Assembly: GCA_032433765.1 (NCBI GenBank)
Contig: JAVIAB010000024.1
Coordinates: 14,987,126 to 15,051,125, forward strand
DNA length: 64,000 nt
Source of the DNA: Megaustenia siamemsis
Taxonomy: Eukaryota; Mollusca; Gastropoda; Stylommatophora; Ariophantidae
Reading direction: 5' to 3'
In this document: piece by piece, positions 13,901 through 28,900 of the stretch
Position numbering within the stretch: position 1 is the first letter of the stretch
How the letters are laid out: each line of letters begins with the position of its first letter
Program-made: the position numbers and the translations under genes
Notes under the pieces: generated by a model
What the model was told of the DNA's origin: nothing
Database searches by the model: none
What the model saw: the letters and a program-made list of their open reading frames with translations, nothing else

Positions 13901-16900
13901 TGGTTTATTACTTTTCTCTGAAATGATCTGAGCCCAGATGTTTGTAGGATTTGCGCCAACACTAAAACATATTAAACGCAAACATTTTAAATGTTGAAAA
14001 TATTTTAAAATAATATTTGTGTAATCATTTCAGCTGTAACTAAGGGTTTATTTTTGTAACCAGGGTCGATATTTGGAGATGGCACTAGAATTTATAATTA
14101 GCCAAAAAATCAACTGAAAATTAAAGACAATGATCACTTTATAAAGGATGTTGATTGTTGGTATTTATTACTTTTATATAACTGCTAGTTTTCCAATAAA
14201 AAAATTTATGTAAGATATGTAGTTCGCATTATATATTATCCACTCAAAGAACTCCACAAACGTTAAACCTAGTCTGTGCAAAATCTAAATAGTATTTTTT
14301 TCTGTTGTCCCATTGAATCTGTCTTCTAAATCGTGTGGGTGTAATGATCTGTACAAAAATCAACATATCTTCTTGATAGCTGCAGAGTTATAATTTAACT
14401 TTCCTTCTAGCCATTTTGTGCTGGTAATTCTAGTTCCTTTAGTTGTACTTCATTTGATCAACTCTCTGCACCGACTTTGTACATTTATAATTACATTGTA
14501 TCGTGACTCGGAATTACACGAATCTTATCTTTATAACTAACCATGACTCAAAGAGCCATAAACAAACGCTACAAAAATGCCAGATTAAGAGGAAAATCGA
14601 GAAAGAGATGGATAAAGGGAATACTAGAGTCACTAGGAGGGATAACACCAGAAGAGGCCAACAGAAGAGCAAAGAATCGCAGATTGTATCTCCCCTCGAC
14701 GGCAATGGAGGAAGGATAGAAGAAGAAGATCTTTATACCATTATAGCCCTTGACTCTCTTCTTCCCATTGTACCATCAAATCATCATCATCATTGTGTAC
14801 CTTCTCCGCAACGAAGGTTGGCTACCATGGATCGCCATTCTACTCTGTTTCTTGCTTTGATGGTGCAAGCTGTCATAGATTGACATGTCCATGTTAGTCT
14901 TGGTCTGCCTCTGCCTCTTTTACCTTGTATTTTTCCTTCCAATATTACTTTTAGTAGGCTGTTGTGTCTTTTAACATGCCCCAAAAATTTCATTTGTCTT
15001 GTCTTAATTGTATTTAGTAGTTCTCTTTTTATTTTCAGTTGTTTTAAAACTTTACCGTTTGTTATCTTTTGTTTCCATCCAATTCTACCTATTCTTCTAT
15101 AAATCCACCTTTCAAAGGCTTCAATTTTCTGTTCTGTTTTCTTGTCTAATGTCCTTGTTTCTGCACTATACAGGAATATTGAGATGTAACATTTTGCCAT
15201 TCTTAGTTTCAGCCCCGCTATTTGTTTTGTTGTTAGTATATTTTTCATGGCATTAAAATTACATTTTGCCATACCTATTCTTTTGTTTATTTCAGTTTTG
15301 CATTTTCAATCATTGGTTATAGTATGTCCCAGGTAGTTGTAACGCTTTTCTTGTCTTCCTCTGCTGTCATGTGTTTCTAATGTTTGTCTATTGTATTTTT
15401 GTGCTATATATCTGTTGTGTTTTTGTACTATGTTTCTCTGTTGTGTTTTGTGTCGTGTTGCCTAGCCTCTCTTTAATCACTTATCTTATCTTTTTCTGGG
15501 ATTCTTTTTTGCTCTGCATCCTTATATTTTCATGTAATTTTCAAACTGCAGATTGATTGAATCTCATTCTAGTCACATCCATATCATTTGCTTGTTTCTA
15601 ACTTTCATATCCATATGTTAGCACTGGTATTACACCAGAGTTGAACAATCTAATTAAAAGCATGTTAATAGAATAAAATATCTTGTTAAAGAAATACTCA
15701 CTTAACCCCCCAACATTGTTCTTAGTACTCATCATGGGCCCACACAATGATGGACTTGTACGAGAAGATCCAGGTCAAGCATATGTCCTCACAAGATGGC
15801 GAGACCATTGTGGAGATCATACCTGAGTGTGCACCAAAGCCAACAGAATTAAGCAGGTAATTATGTTGCCATAATCAAGCATTTTAGATAAATGGGTCAC
15901 AGCTATTTGTCAGTGGCACTTTAGTTGTCTCGCTAATCTCAGAAATATATACTGTGATTCACTTGTGCAGTTGGGAGACTGGTTGGTCTCGAGGCGGCTT
16001 CAAGACAGAGAAGTTGTGGATTCAAATTCCGGCTACACCGGTTGGAATTTTTATTTATGATATCTCTCTGCGGCAACCACCCCTGGTCTCAGCAGCGAGA
16101 TCTAGCTTGAAACGTCAATTACTCTACGATAGAAAAAATATGAACACCTCCGAGTTATCTGCCTGTGTGGCGAGGTACCCGTGTGCACACGTCTGCCAGG
16201 GAAAAATGGGTTAACACGCAAAATTCAGTTCCTAGTCTCTAGGGACTTTATCAGAGGCAAAAGCTGGCAAACGGGGGAAAAAAAAGGAAAAAAAAATCTT
16301 GTGCAGTTAAATTTAATAAAAGTTATAAAGTAAATTTAAATAACACTTACAACTTTTAGATAACACATGTTGGACTTAAATTAGTCTTATAAAATTGATC
16401 ACACGTAGCCATTAATAAAGGGAGTTAAGTGAGTACTGCAACATCTCTGAAACCTTTCTGTACTAACTCAGATAGTTTCATCATCTTCTGCTAGACTGTG
16501 GTGATTAGCTTTCAAAATTCAATCTGAGAGTGCATTACAAACGTTGAATTTCTTTTGGCAGAAATTGTGAATGCTGCAAACATTCATAGACTTAAAGAAT
16601 GCGTATAGAGAGATGGTAGTGGTAAAGGTAAAGTACGAGACTTGAATCGGCGTCTTAACATGCGAGTTTTCACTCATATGTACTCTGTTGCCTATCCAGA
16701 AGTGTTCAGAAACTTCTGGATAGTGTCGCTTGAAGCATCGAAACTCATGATGCGAGGCATCATTTCTCACCTTCCCAGAGTAATACCCTGGTACCCATTC
16801 CTGCCAGTGGCTGGGTCGACCGCGGGGGTATTTTTTTTTTCTAACCACGGGTACAGCTCACACTGCTCCCAGCGGGAATCAAACACGGGTTGTCCGAACA

Positions 16901-19900
16901 TCAGTAGTCCAGTTGGGTGGTTTTCCCAACTAGGCTACTGAGATGGTAGTGGATAAAGTACCATGAATTGTTGGTGGCAGGTTGATACAATCATGTCTGG
17001 CCAGCCAGTGACACCTGCAAAACTTTAGCTTGCTGATACCTTTAATTTGGGATGATCTGTAAGTGACAGCAAAATAACTTACTGCCCAACTTGGCATGGG
17101 TGACGTATTCCAAATTTTAAGAAAACAGATCTTGCACTATTAATGATAATTATATTATTGAAATTTATATTTATTGAAATAATAAAATCAATCTACAATG
17201 TTTGCATTTTCCCTATAAAATATCAATTTAAAGAGAGGAATATTTGAGACTTTGTACATCTTTACTTGTAAATGCTGCAAAGTTTTTAGATTTTTTTGAG
17301 TTTAAAACAGTAGATAAACTGTACCTGTACTTTTTAGTCTAACACATCATGATATTTAGTTCTTTGTTGCTTTGACACTTCAGGCTATACTCACTTGGTC
17401 AGGCTGATGTGGCTATTTTCAGATGAGGATCTTGATTAGTTTTAATTGGTGGTTTCTTTTCAGCTAGACATCACTTAGTGTGTTGGAAATACATTGGTCA
17501 TGTGCTGAGAGTGAATGAAGGCCTTCATGTGGAAACCTGGTTTTAAAAAAAACAAAAACAAGGCAGACCAAGATAATCCGCCCTCTGTGTCATCTTAGTC
17601 TAGAGAGAAAAATGAAATCACTTAGGGCTGTTTATATATTTGTCTATGTATACATCTATCAACCTGTTGAGCTAAAGATGGCACACATGGCAGAAGTTGT
17701 AGGTTCTGTGTTTGACAATCTTCGTTATTAAGTGTCAGACATTGCACACGACCCGCATTGTATCTCGCCATATTCTCTTCTGGTTGAGTTTCTCAACCTC
17801 GGCAAAGGAGCGGGTGTCTGCTTTTGTTGCTTCTTGCCTTGGTTTTTTTTTATTTGGCATTTCTCTGCACTGGCCTCTTTTTCTTTTACCCACTGATCTC
17901 ATTTGAGGGCTTGTTTTGAGACTCTCTTGTCTTTTCTCATCACATGGCCAACATTTGCCCATCTGCTTCACTTAATTATAGATTATATTTTTGGATGCTT
18001 TGTAATTTGTTATTTTTGCACTAGTCTTGAGTTCATTCCTTGGAATTCAAAACATCTTCCTAAGGTATTTATTCAAATACTTCTATTTAATTGTCTATTT
18101 CTTTAGTTTCCTGCGCTCCCACATACGTACGTAAGGATGACTAATATTGCACTAACTCTACCTTAAATTACCTGTGATGTCTTTATCTTTCAACCCTTGA
18201 TAACTCACTCTTCTCACTAATACCACAACTATGAAGCACATGCATCTCCGTTGTACACAAGGTATTGGTTTTAAACAGCAATCAACATAGAAGAGGAAAA
18301 GAGTTTAGTCTCAACGTAAAGTAAAGTACGAGACTTGAATCGGCGTCTTAGCACACAAGTTTACACCCATTCTTCTCGGCCGCCTATCCAGAAATGTTCG
18401 GATATTTCTGTATAGTGTCGCCTCAAGCATCGAAACTCAGATGCGAAGTGACATTCCTCACCTTCCCAGGGTACCCATTTCTGCCAACGGCTGGGTCGAC
18501 CGTGGGGGTATATTTTTTTTCCCCAAGCACGAGTACAATTCACACTGCTCCCAGCGGAAATTGAACACGGGTTGTCCGAACGTCGGTAGTCCAGTCGGGT
18601 GGTTTTCCCAACTAGGCTACCGAGGCCCCCAATTTTACTGACGTTTGGCATATGATTTTTGGGGTAATGTGGTCGGTATTACACCCGTGCCGCTTTACTT
18701 TCCCAGTAAAAAATCCAGTACCCATTAAAGGCTGGGTGAACCCGGAAGCCGTCGGTTGAGATCGAACCCCTACCTCTTGAGCTTTTTTGAGTTGAGTCTC
18801 AACTTATTCTCCTGTAGTTGTATTTACAGGTTGTTTTATTTCTTTTCTTGATTTGTCTTTTTCACAGCCTTGAGGGCAAGTATGGAGGGGATGAACTGCT
18901 TCCCTATTTCTACGTCTACGTAGATGCCCTTTTCCGGCATGCTGTGGACCCCAACTTCCTGAAGAGGATTAAAATGGAAAATGGTGAGGACCTTGTGACT
19001 TATAATCCATAAATTGAACTGTATAAGTCACACTTATGTCTTACATTTAGAATTTGTAAAATTATTTCGGGTGCTTCTCTCGTTCTGTATATTTTAGTGT
19101 CACTCTTAGTTTTTCTTAAATGCTGCATACCAAAAATTGAAAGAAAAAAAAAACATGCTCCCCATTTTTGACATTAGAGGTGACAAATAGGGTTCATTGG
19201 TGTTGAGCCAATCTTGACTTAAAGAAGTGAATCCTAGACAGTTGGACAAGAACAAAAGTGATTTTTACAGAAAATGTTGAAACTATCATGGACAGTTAAA
19301 TACACTAAATAAAACATTCAGAAACAGGCAGACATAAAAATAAAACTTGTTACCAACATCAGGAATAAGCAGTCATCATTTTTGTTCATGCATTGAGAAG
19401 GGAGCTGTTGGGAGTATTTTATTTCAACTGAAGTAAGGAAGAGATAGAGTTGGACTCAGGAAAAGGATAAAAGGCAGTGCAAAAAGAATGGCTGGTAGAA
19501 ATTATAAGATGTAAATATAATCACTGGAAACTGTTATTGTCTGTGAGGAGAAGCTGATATTGTATACCATTAGCAGCAACATATGACGTTTGAGAGAAGA
19601 AGCTGATATTGCATATCTGTAGCAGAAATAAATAATGCCTTACAGAAGCTGATATTGCATATCTGTAGCAGAAATAAATAATGCCTTACAGGAGAAGCTG
19701 ATATTGCATATCTGTAGCAGAAATAAATAATGTCTGAGAGGAGAAGCTGATATTGCATATCTGTAGCAGAAATAAATAATGCCTGAGAGGAGAAGCTGAT
19801 ATTGCATATCTGTAGCAGAAATAAATAATGCCTTACAGGAGAAGCTGATATTGTATATCAGTAGTGCTAGAATAAAAATTTGAATAAGAGAGAGTATTTC

Positions 19901-22900
19901 TACGCTATGGTCTACATAGAGTGTCTATGCCCTATGGGCCGGCTACAGCTCAAAAGGTCAATAGATAGATTGAGTAGATAATATCTCTCTCTGCGATCAA
20001 GACTCAATCAGAGTGGGATTCCAGACTCTGTCATGAAGTGAGCTGTCTGTTTAAGTGATTCGATTGCCCCATATAGTTTCTCTTCCAGGGAGGTGGGTGT
20101 GGACCACATTGCTCTTCTCAGGTCTGTGTATTGGGGGGCAATCCTGTAGAACATGTTTTGTAGTCATATTTTTCAGTGTGCAGTGGCATAGGCTGGTTGT
20201 ACCTATTTTGAATTTGGTGAACATGTGATTCCTCATTCTATTGTGGCCAGTGTGTAGGCGAAGTATGATGACTTGATCCCTCCTTGATAGTTGGTGGTAT
20301 CCGTCCCTCTCGTTATGCTTTAGGTGTTCTCGTTTTCATGGTACTGACCTTTGAGGATGGATTTGGCTTCATCATAACTGAGTGGATGATTCTCTTGTGG
20401 TAATCTCCCTCCCTCTTTAGCTAATTTGTCTGCGCGTTCGTTCCCGTGTATATTACAGTGTGATGGTATCCACTGAATGACTACTCTCTGGAAGTTATTG
20501 CATAGTTGGTCCAGGGCTGTTCTCAAGTCATCTAGTTCATTGTTCTTGGGGCTTTTTAGAGCTGATAGAACTGACAGTGCATCAGTCAGAATCACCAATT
20601 TATTGTGCATGTTATTTTTGTGTTGAGTAGCCAGTGTTGCAGCATCTCTGAGGGCCTCAGTTTCTGCTTTAAAGTTGTTTGAGAATGTCCCAATAGCTTT
20701 TGACTTGGTGATGTTATCCTGGCTATTCAGCGTCAAGAACACACCTCCCCCTCCATTTATGGTGGCATTTGTAGTGGAGCCATCTTGTGTATATGTGGTA
20801 CCAAGAGTCATCTGGGGAGGTATCGGGTATGTGTTTTTCTGCTACGTGTTTTTTTTTCTGTGTCTGATTGGGTGCCTTTTTTCATGATTCCTGTTATATT
20901 TTCTTTATATTAGATGGGCCAAAGGGTTTCGTTTTTATTTTGTTTGGAAAGTACTGGGTCTCCAGTAGTTAGTTCATTGGCGATTGCAGATAATATCTGA
21001 GAAGCAAATATTGTGTAGCAGCAATAGATAATGTCTGAGAGGAGGAGCAGATAATGTATGTCAGTAGCAGCAATAGATAAATGTCTGAGAGGAGGAGCAG
21101 ATATTGTGTAGCAGCAATAGATAATGTCTGAGAGGAGGAGCAGATATTGTATATCAGTAGCAGCAATAGATAAATGTCCAGAGAAGATGAAGCATGACAA
21201 GGTATCAGTTGAGCTACCATTTCTCCATTAGCTTGGATATTACAAGTGTCTGTTGTCAGTATATTGATGTCAAGATGTTACAAATGTCTTAGAGATGCTA
21301 CAGATGTATTCTGTTTTTCAGTGTATAGTCTTAAAAATGTCATTTGTCTCTGTATAGTCTTAGAGATGTTACAAATGTCTTTTTTGTCTCTCTGTATAAT
21401 CTTAGAGATGTTACAAATGTCTTTTTTGTCTCTCTGTATAATCTTAGAGATGTTACAAATGTCTTTTTTGTCTCTGTATAATCTTACAGATATTCCAAAT
21501 GTCTTTTTTGCCTCTGTGTATAGAAATGTTACAAATGTCTTTTTTGTCTTTGTGTATAGAAATGTTACAAATGTCTTTTTTGTCTTTGTGTATAATCTTA
21601 GAGATGTTACAAATGTCTTTTGTCTCTTTGTATAATCTTAGAGATGTTACAAATGTCTTTTGTCTCTCTGTATAATCTTAGAGATGTTACAAATGTCTTT
21701 TGTCTCTTTGTATAATCTTAGAGATGTTACAAATGTCTTTTTTGTCTCTGTGTATAATCTTAGAGATGTTACAAATGTCTTTTGTCTCTGTGTATAATCT
21801 TAGAGATGTTACAAATGTCTTTTTTGTCTCTGTGTATAATCTTAGAGATGTTACAAATGTCTTTTGCCTCTGTGTATAATCTTAGAGATGTTACAAATGT
21901 CTTTTGTCTCTGTGTATAATCTTAGAGATGTTACAAATGTCTTTTTTGTCTCTGTGTAAAATCTTAGAGATGTTACAAATGTCTTTTGTCTCTGTGTATA
22001 ATCTTAGAGATGTTACAAATGTCTTTTGCCTCTGTGTATAATCTTAGAGATGTTACAAATGTCTTTTGTTTCTGTGTATAATCTTAGAGATGTTACAAAT
22101 GTCTTTTTTGTCTCTTAAAAACGTTATGGATGTCTGGTATATCAGTGAGTGTCCTGTTACAGTTAAGCTAATGTGTCTATAATTATGTTCCAGACGCTCA
22201 TTATATCGGTGCCATTAACCACATTGATGCAATCATTCGGGATAAGATCAGCAACATAGAAAATGAAGTGAGCATGAAGGAAGAGTTTAAGGTAAGAATG
22301 GACTTTTTCCTTGAAATTTGGTGCAAGTTTATAAAACCGAACAGCCAATTTTGTTTGCTTGTAAAAAATTGTTGAATTTAAAAAAAACATTAGAGTGTAA
22401 ATTTTATGTGCTATAATCTAGGGCGTCTTCAGCTCTCATTTGACTAGATGGGTTAACTTATTTGTTAGCTCTTTCTCCTTTTCTTGGCCATTAACCACTA
22501 CCAACAACAGACACATTGCTGTATTCTTCTTGTGGGGTATCAGTCATTGGGAGCATGAGCTAGGCAACCTGAGTAGGCAATGGTTGGGTCAGCCAGCCAA
22601 AGCTTACCAGCACCTCACTCTGCCTCCCAATTGAGTTCCTTTGTTACGTAAATGAGCATAACATTTGTACTTTCTCCCCTCTGGTAGCTAGGTAACTTGA
22701 GGCGCATAACAATCTTGTAACTTAATGCATATAACAAACATTCTCATAACTTGATGCACATAACAATCTTGTAACTTGATGCACATAACAATCTTGTAAC
22801 TTGATGCATATAACAAACATTCTCATGTTGTATATTGTTAAAACACTAGTTGTGGACCATGATATTTTGTGTTGACTTATTTGTCACTACTGACTAAATG

Positions 22901-25900
22901 AATGTCATCTCTTGTGTTCAGAGCAGAGTGCGAAACTGTCCCAACATGAAAAGCATACGTAGACAGAACTGGTCACAGACCGACCAGGCCACAACAAATA
23001 AGTCCACAGAGAAAGGCGTCCGGTCAGTTCTCATGTTTGGATTTGGTTATGACCCATTCTTGATGGAGGAGGACAAGTCAAAGGGAGTTGAAGTAGCTCA
23101 AGTAAGAGACTTGTTGGTCTACGTTTCTAACACTTTTACCTTGTTGCATTGTCCTCACTTTTATTATATACAGTGCATCTTGTATCTGAATTTGTTTTGG
23201 ATATTACTTGATGTTCTATTAAAATAGTGCTCTGTAGAAGAGAGCTATTTTTAGGCAGTCCGTGCGTCAATATTCACAGCGGCTTTTATAATTTATCTAG
23301 AGGTATACGTATTTCATGAAGTTTATATTATCTACCTCATGTTAAAGTCAGTACAAAGATTTGGTTTTCGAATAAAATAATTTCATTATCCCTGTAAGTA
23401 AAAGTACAAGACCTGAATCACGTCTTAGCATGCAAGTTTTCACCCATATGTTCTCTGCCGCCGATCTAGAAGTGTTCGGAGACCTCTGGATAGTGTTGCT
23501 TCAAGCATCGAAACTCTTGATGCAAGGCGACATTCCTCACCTTCCCAGAGTAATACCCTGGTACACATTTCCAGCAATCGGCTGGGTCGACCATGGGGGT
23601 ATTTTTTTTTTTTGCAACCACGAGTGCAATTCATGCTGTTTCCAGCGGGAATTGACCTCGGGTTGTCCAAATGTCGGTAGCCCAGTCGGGTGGTTTTTCC
23701 AAACTAGGCTACTAAGGAGGGCCTTGGTCTAAAAATTCCACATGGACTCATTTTTTTTTTTTTTTACTTTAAAATGTTTGTTTTATGCTTAAATATTTTG
23801 CTTGCCACAGATTAGTGCATATATACAGCAGAATCCACTTTTAATGAGACTGGTTATAACAAGAATCCTATTATAACACTTTTTAAAATCCCCACATTTT
23901 TTCTTCTTTAGTCTATATTTTTATTCAAAATCAATTTTATAATGGTATTACCCAGCCTGAAAGTCAGGTATAACGCATTTTGTAAAATTTGTAGCAAATT
24001 TTAACAAAATTAATGATGTGTACTTTTCTCAGGACATTAAATTTGTTATCACAATACAATAACTTCCAGTGCTGGCAAGTAATACAAGTTGATATCACTT
24101 GAAACGAAACTTACTTTGATAGAAAAGTAGACAAACTGTTAAAATAAAAAGTGGGAACATGCAACATATTTCCTCAAGCAGACTACGTACAATCCTGAAG
24201 GACATAAACTTGTCGGCTTTTACAAGCGGTGGTTTTGGTCAGAATAGAAAGAAAATTAGAAGGCTGATTTTGAAGATGTTGCTGCACTTTGCATACATAG
24301 TTCCAGCGAGCTAGGAGTAAGCTTACCCAGATCTCTGCATCCATCTTTATTGAAAAGGAAAAAGAGCTGGCTAAGAGTCTACTGGGTCTTACCAAGTTCA
24401 ACCGAAGTATGGACTGACTGAAATGACTCATCTATCTATCTTATGTTTGCCTGAAGTATTGTATATATCTGCAATGTCGTTTCCTGTATAAATTTTACTG
24501 TCTTTTGTAATTCTTGCAGTGGCCCATATAGTTTTGTCTGTAGTGTTGTATCTGTGGCCCAATGGATTTTCCTCAGTCTGCTATATTCTGTGCAGTCTTG
24601 GAGTATGTGTTCAGCAGTCTGGGGCGTCTGTCCACATGTACATGTAGTTGAGGTGCCGAACTTGAATTTGTATACCTGTGACTGGAGTTGATTGTGTCCT
24701 GTTCTGAGATGTATAATAGCTTGTTCGCATCTACTCATATTATGAAAGGCATCCTGATTTGGGGCTTGTAGTCCTGTGATTGATTTGATCATTTTGTTTC
24801 TTTTGAGGGTATGTAACCGGTGCATCTGGTTGTGTGCCTGTATCACCTTCTTTTGCCAGCTGATCTGCTCTCTCGTTTCCTGATATTCCACAGTGAGATG
24901 GGATCTACTGCAGGGCAAACCTGTGGTGTGCAGTTCAGTCAATAAGTTCTGCAGATGTGGCAATTTTCTGGATTGCAGAGCCTGAAGTACTGATCTTGTG
25001 TCCGTTAAAGACGCTACAGGCTGTGGGCTAAGATTACTGTTCAGCAGTTTTTCTATTGCCAACTTTATTGCTTGGATTTCTGCATCATAATTGTGACAAT
25101 ATTTCACTGTTGCTATTTTATTCTTATGCCTAGTGTTATTTGGGTACTCTATGTATGCTCCTGCTCACCCATTCTTTACTTCATTCTGTGCTGATCCATC
25201 TGTGTACACACAAATCCATAGGTCGTGTGGGTATTCTTCATCCATGGAATATGAGAGTAATTGTTTTATGCTGTAGGCTGTTCTGTTCCTCCTTGTCAAG
25301 TATTCCTTTCACTTCTGTCCATATTTATATTGACAATCCGCATTCCTCTGTCCAGGGAGTCTGTTCTGGTATGGGCAGTAGGGGGATGACAACTCTTGGT
25401 GTGTCTGGTGTTTGTCTACAAATACGCTTGGCTTGGTGGATAAAACTGCTTCTCTTAAGCCGTCTCAATGAAAGATTTTGAAATCGGTCCGTCATTGGAT
25501 GTATCAGCATGCATACAAATTTGTCTGCCTGTGTCAGCACTTTTGTGTCCCTCCGTTCTCTCAGTGCTGGTATCCTCCACAATTTCTCCATCTCCAATAT
25601 TGGTGTTGATTTCATTGCTCCTGTGATGACCCTAAGTGTCTAGTTTTGTACATTATCCAGCTCTTGCAGTGGTGTTTGATGCTGAGCTCCGTGCAGAAGA
25701 TCCATATTCTAAACGTGAGCATCTGCTCTGTTGGTAAACTTTACTGAGTATTTTCTCGCTCTCTATTTATGTTGATACACCACCTATTTGTCCATAAGAT
25801 CAATGCATTCATATGAAATTATCTTGTCTGTATGAGGCTGGTTTTTTCAAAAGAAACGACCTGTAAGTGGAAGAAAAGTGAATTCTCAAGCAATATAAAC

Positions 25901-28900
25901 CAAAGAATATACAAATAATACAATACAAGTCTCCTTATAAATGTGTCCCAAATCACACACTCGCTAAAAAATAAGTGTGTAGTGGTTACAAGATTAAAAA
26001 GACAGAATTTTTGTTTTAATCGCTGCCAGCATGAATGGTGACAAGCTGTACTCCCTCACAATAGGAAAATTTGAGAAGCCATGTTGTTTTAACAAAAGAC
26101 CATGGATGACAGAGTCAATATTTGAACAATGGGTGTGTAAATTACAGAAAATTATTGTTGCAGGGACATAATTGCAATTACTATGGACATTTGATCATCC
26201 ACATTTAACATGTTTTAGAGCTATTATTTTCTTTGTTTACATGCATTCCCCAATTATTAAGCATGAGTCACATATTAGATGTTGTTATACACACTAAGAC
26301 TAACTTGAAACAGCTTTCTACAATTTGTATGAGTGTGTGCTCAAGTAAGGTCATTTAGGTTGGTGTGCGGTTTATTTATTTCTGTGTGTGTGTGTGCGTG
26401 CGCACAGATTTGTAACATATATTTATTTTATTTTTATTATTTTTTTAAATCATGCACTTGATTTGAGAGCATTTTATGTAGAGTTTGGGGAGAAAGAACA
26501 TTAAAGATAAGATAAAAAAAAAGCCAGAGAACAACAACAAAAAAATCCAATATTTTATGAGGCATACAAAAGTGGTTTATATTTATATGTGCAATATAAA
26601 CATTGATGATGACTTGGAAGCAATGCATTCACTGACAGTTTCTGAAGTGTCATGGGATGTTGCGTGCAGCATGGGTAACCATATCTGGTAGCAGTTGTTT
26701 GTGTTCGGGGGAATTGAAAAAAAAAAGAATAGAAAAAATGGTATGGTAAAAACCAATCACGTAAAGCTTTTAACATACCATTTCTTTTTTTTTTAAATTC
26801 TCTCTCACATTTAGCTTTACTGCAGCTTCGCATTTTTATGCATTCATTTTCATTTCTTTACTTTAACCCCTTGTTTGTGTTCGCCAGCTTTTATCTTTAG
26901 CGAAGCCCCCAAATGACTGAATTTTGCGTGAATATCACTTTTCCCTTATATGTCACACTGGCATCTATATGTCAGGTGTCCCCCGTGATACAGGCAAATA
27001 TTCTCAGACATCAGAGGTACTCTCATATTTTTATCGTCAAGAGTTTTAACATTTTGGGTAGATTTTTTCCTTATTAACTTTGCCCTGTCAGCAGCCATTT
27101 TTTGTTAACCCTTTTCGATTTCCAACTGTCAAGAGTTCTTTAATGTGCACAGAATGCACTTAGGACCTCCTGCTTTTCATCATCTTCTGAGAGGGCTAAA
27201 CATCGGATCTCACTACCCAGAGACCCAGTGGGGTTCACGGATTCAATTTTATTTAATTTTTCAGTCTGTGGTATGGATCAAACCTGTGACCTTCTCTAGT
27301 GGCCAACGTCTTACCTCTAGACTGCACCCACCGTCTGGGGACTATAATGGCATAAAAATGTAGGCTAGGTGTGTTATTGTTATTATAACAAATTTGCTTG
27401 AATTGACAAAAGACAACAGTGAGAAAAAGTTAGCACTAGATTTGAGCCATAGAATAAATGATACATTCATCTACTTCAATAATTTTATATGTGTTAGCTT
27501 GAAACAAGTACTTTATGAAACAGACAGTACTTGAAAGTCTGCGTCTGGTCTTTATCTGAGCAGGAGGTGGTTGTTGGCAGCACAATGGAGCACTATCTGG
27601 AAGCCTATCATGGTTTGATCCACTACAAGTTCTCCTTGCTCCGGAGATGTCAGGACAAGGTAAATGTTTATTCCTTCTCCTCCCTACCACACACGCATCC
27701 TTTTTTTAACACCAGTTTCTATTCTTAATAGATTTCATGCTTCTTTCTATCTCTCTTTATGTTGTATTATAACTATCTGTTTTATACCTTTTACTGTGTC
27801 TTTTTTATAATGTTTATGATTATCCGTTTTTTAACTTTTGATATCTCTTTGTTTTGCTTTATAATCTTTATGACTATCTGTTTCTTAGCTGTTTCTATCT
27901 CTTTATGTTTTGTTTTGTAACTTTTATGGCAACCTGTATTGTAACTTAGTATCTCTGTGTTTAATCTAAGGTATGCTGATGATACAGTCTTAATCGCTAA
28001 GAGTGAAAATGAGTTACAAGAAATGTTGGATATTATAGTGAAAGACCTCATCAAGGCCAGCTCCTCGTCGTGGGGATGGGGCTTAACAGTCACCAGAGAC
28101 TGAAAACCAAGACTGGCCAGGCCTTCCTACACCCGAGCAAGACCACAGTCTGCTCTAGCAAGTTTAAGTGCTGAAGTCGGAGGCCATCAGCCAAAAGGCG
28201 ATCAATCAGGATGCCACGCACTCACGCAAATGGGAAGTATGTCTATAACCGCAAATCGATATGACACTCGCCCTGTTATAGACACTCAGGCAGGTGCAGC
28301 GCCGGGCCCACGGCCTCGAAAGAGCCCAACCTCTATTACTGGATGTCCTTCTCAACCGCTCTGTGGAGTCAGGGGGCGAGAGAATAGAGCTATTGGCCAA
28401 TCCAAAATAAGACCACTCAAAATAATGCACTGGAATGCTGAAGGCATCAACAGCAAAAGAGATAGGTACAGTAAAAAGATAGAATTAAAAAATATCCTGC
28501 ATGAAGAACAAGTAAGCATATGCTGTTTGCAGGAAACCCATCTAAACAACGACATAGCCTTGAAGATTAGGGGATACCAGTGCTACCGATCTGACAGAAA
28601 AAACAGACAAAAGGGTGGAATATTGACTCTTGTAAGGAACAACATTAATGCATGTCAGATTGAAGTGTATATGGGGCGGAATATCAAAATACTGCACCTC
28701 AGGACAGAAATAAAGACGTTCACTTACTTAACTACTACTGTCCAAGTGACCGCGCACTAGACACAATTACATTAAAAGAAAGAATAATTGTATGTGGAGA
28801 CTTTAACAGCCATTCACAGAGCTGGGGCTATGAATATATGGACAAGAGAGAGGTGAAGAACTTGAAAATTGGCAGGATGACAATGGGCTTATACTATTAA

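Noticed and set aside
18818..19012. Standalone 64-codon ORF
   Set aside because: Only 18868-18983 is coding (exon 7); the ends are intron read-through.
22440..22640. Possible SINE in intron 8
   Set aside because: Slightly GC-richer block, but no box A/B and no second copy in the window.
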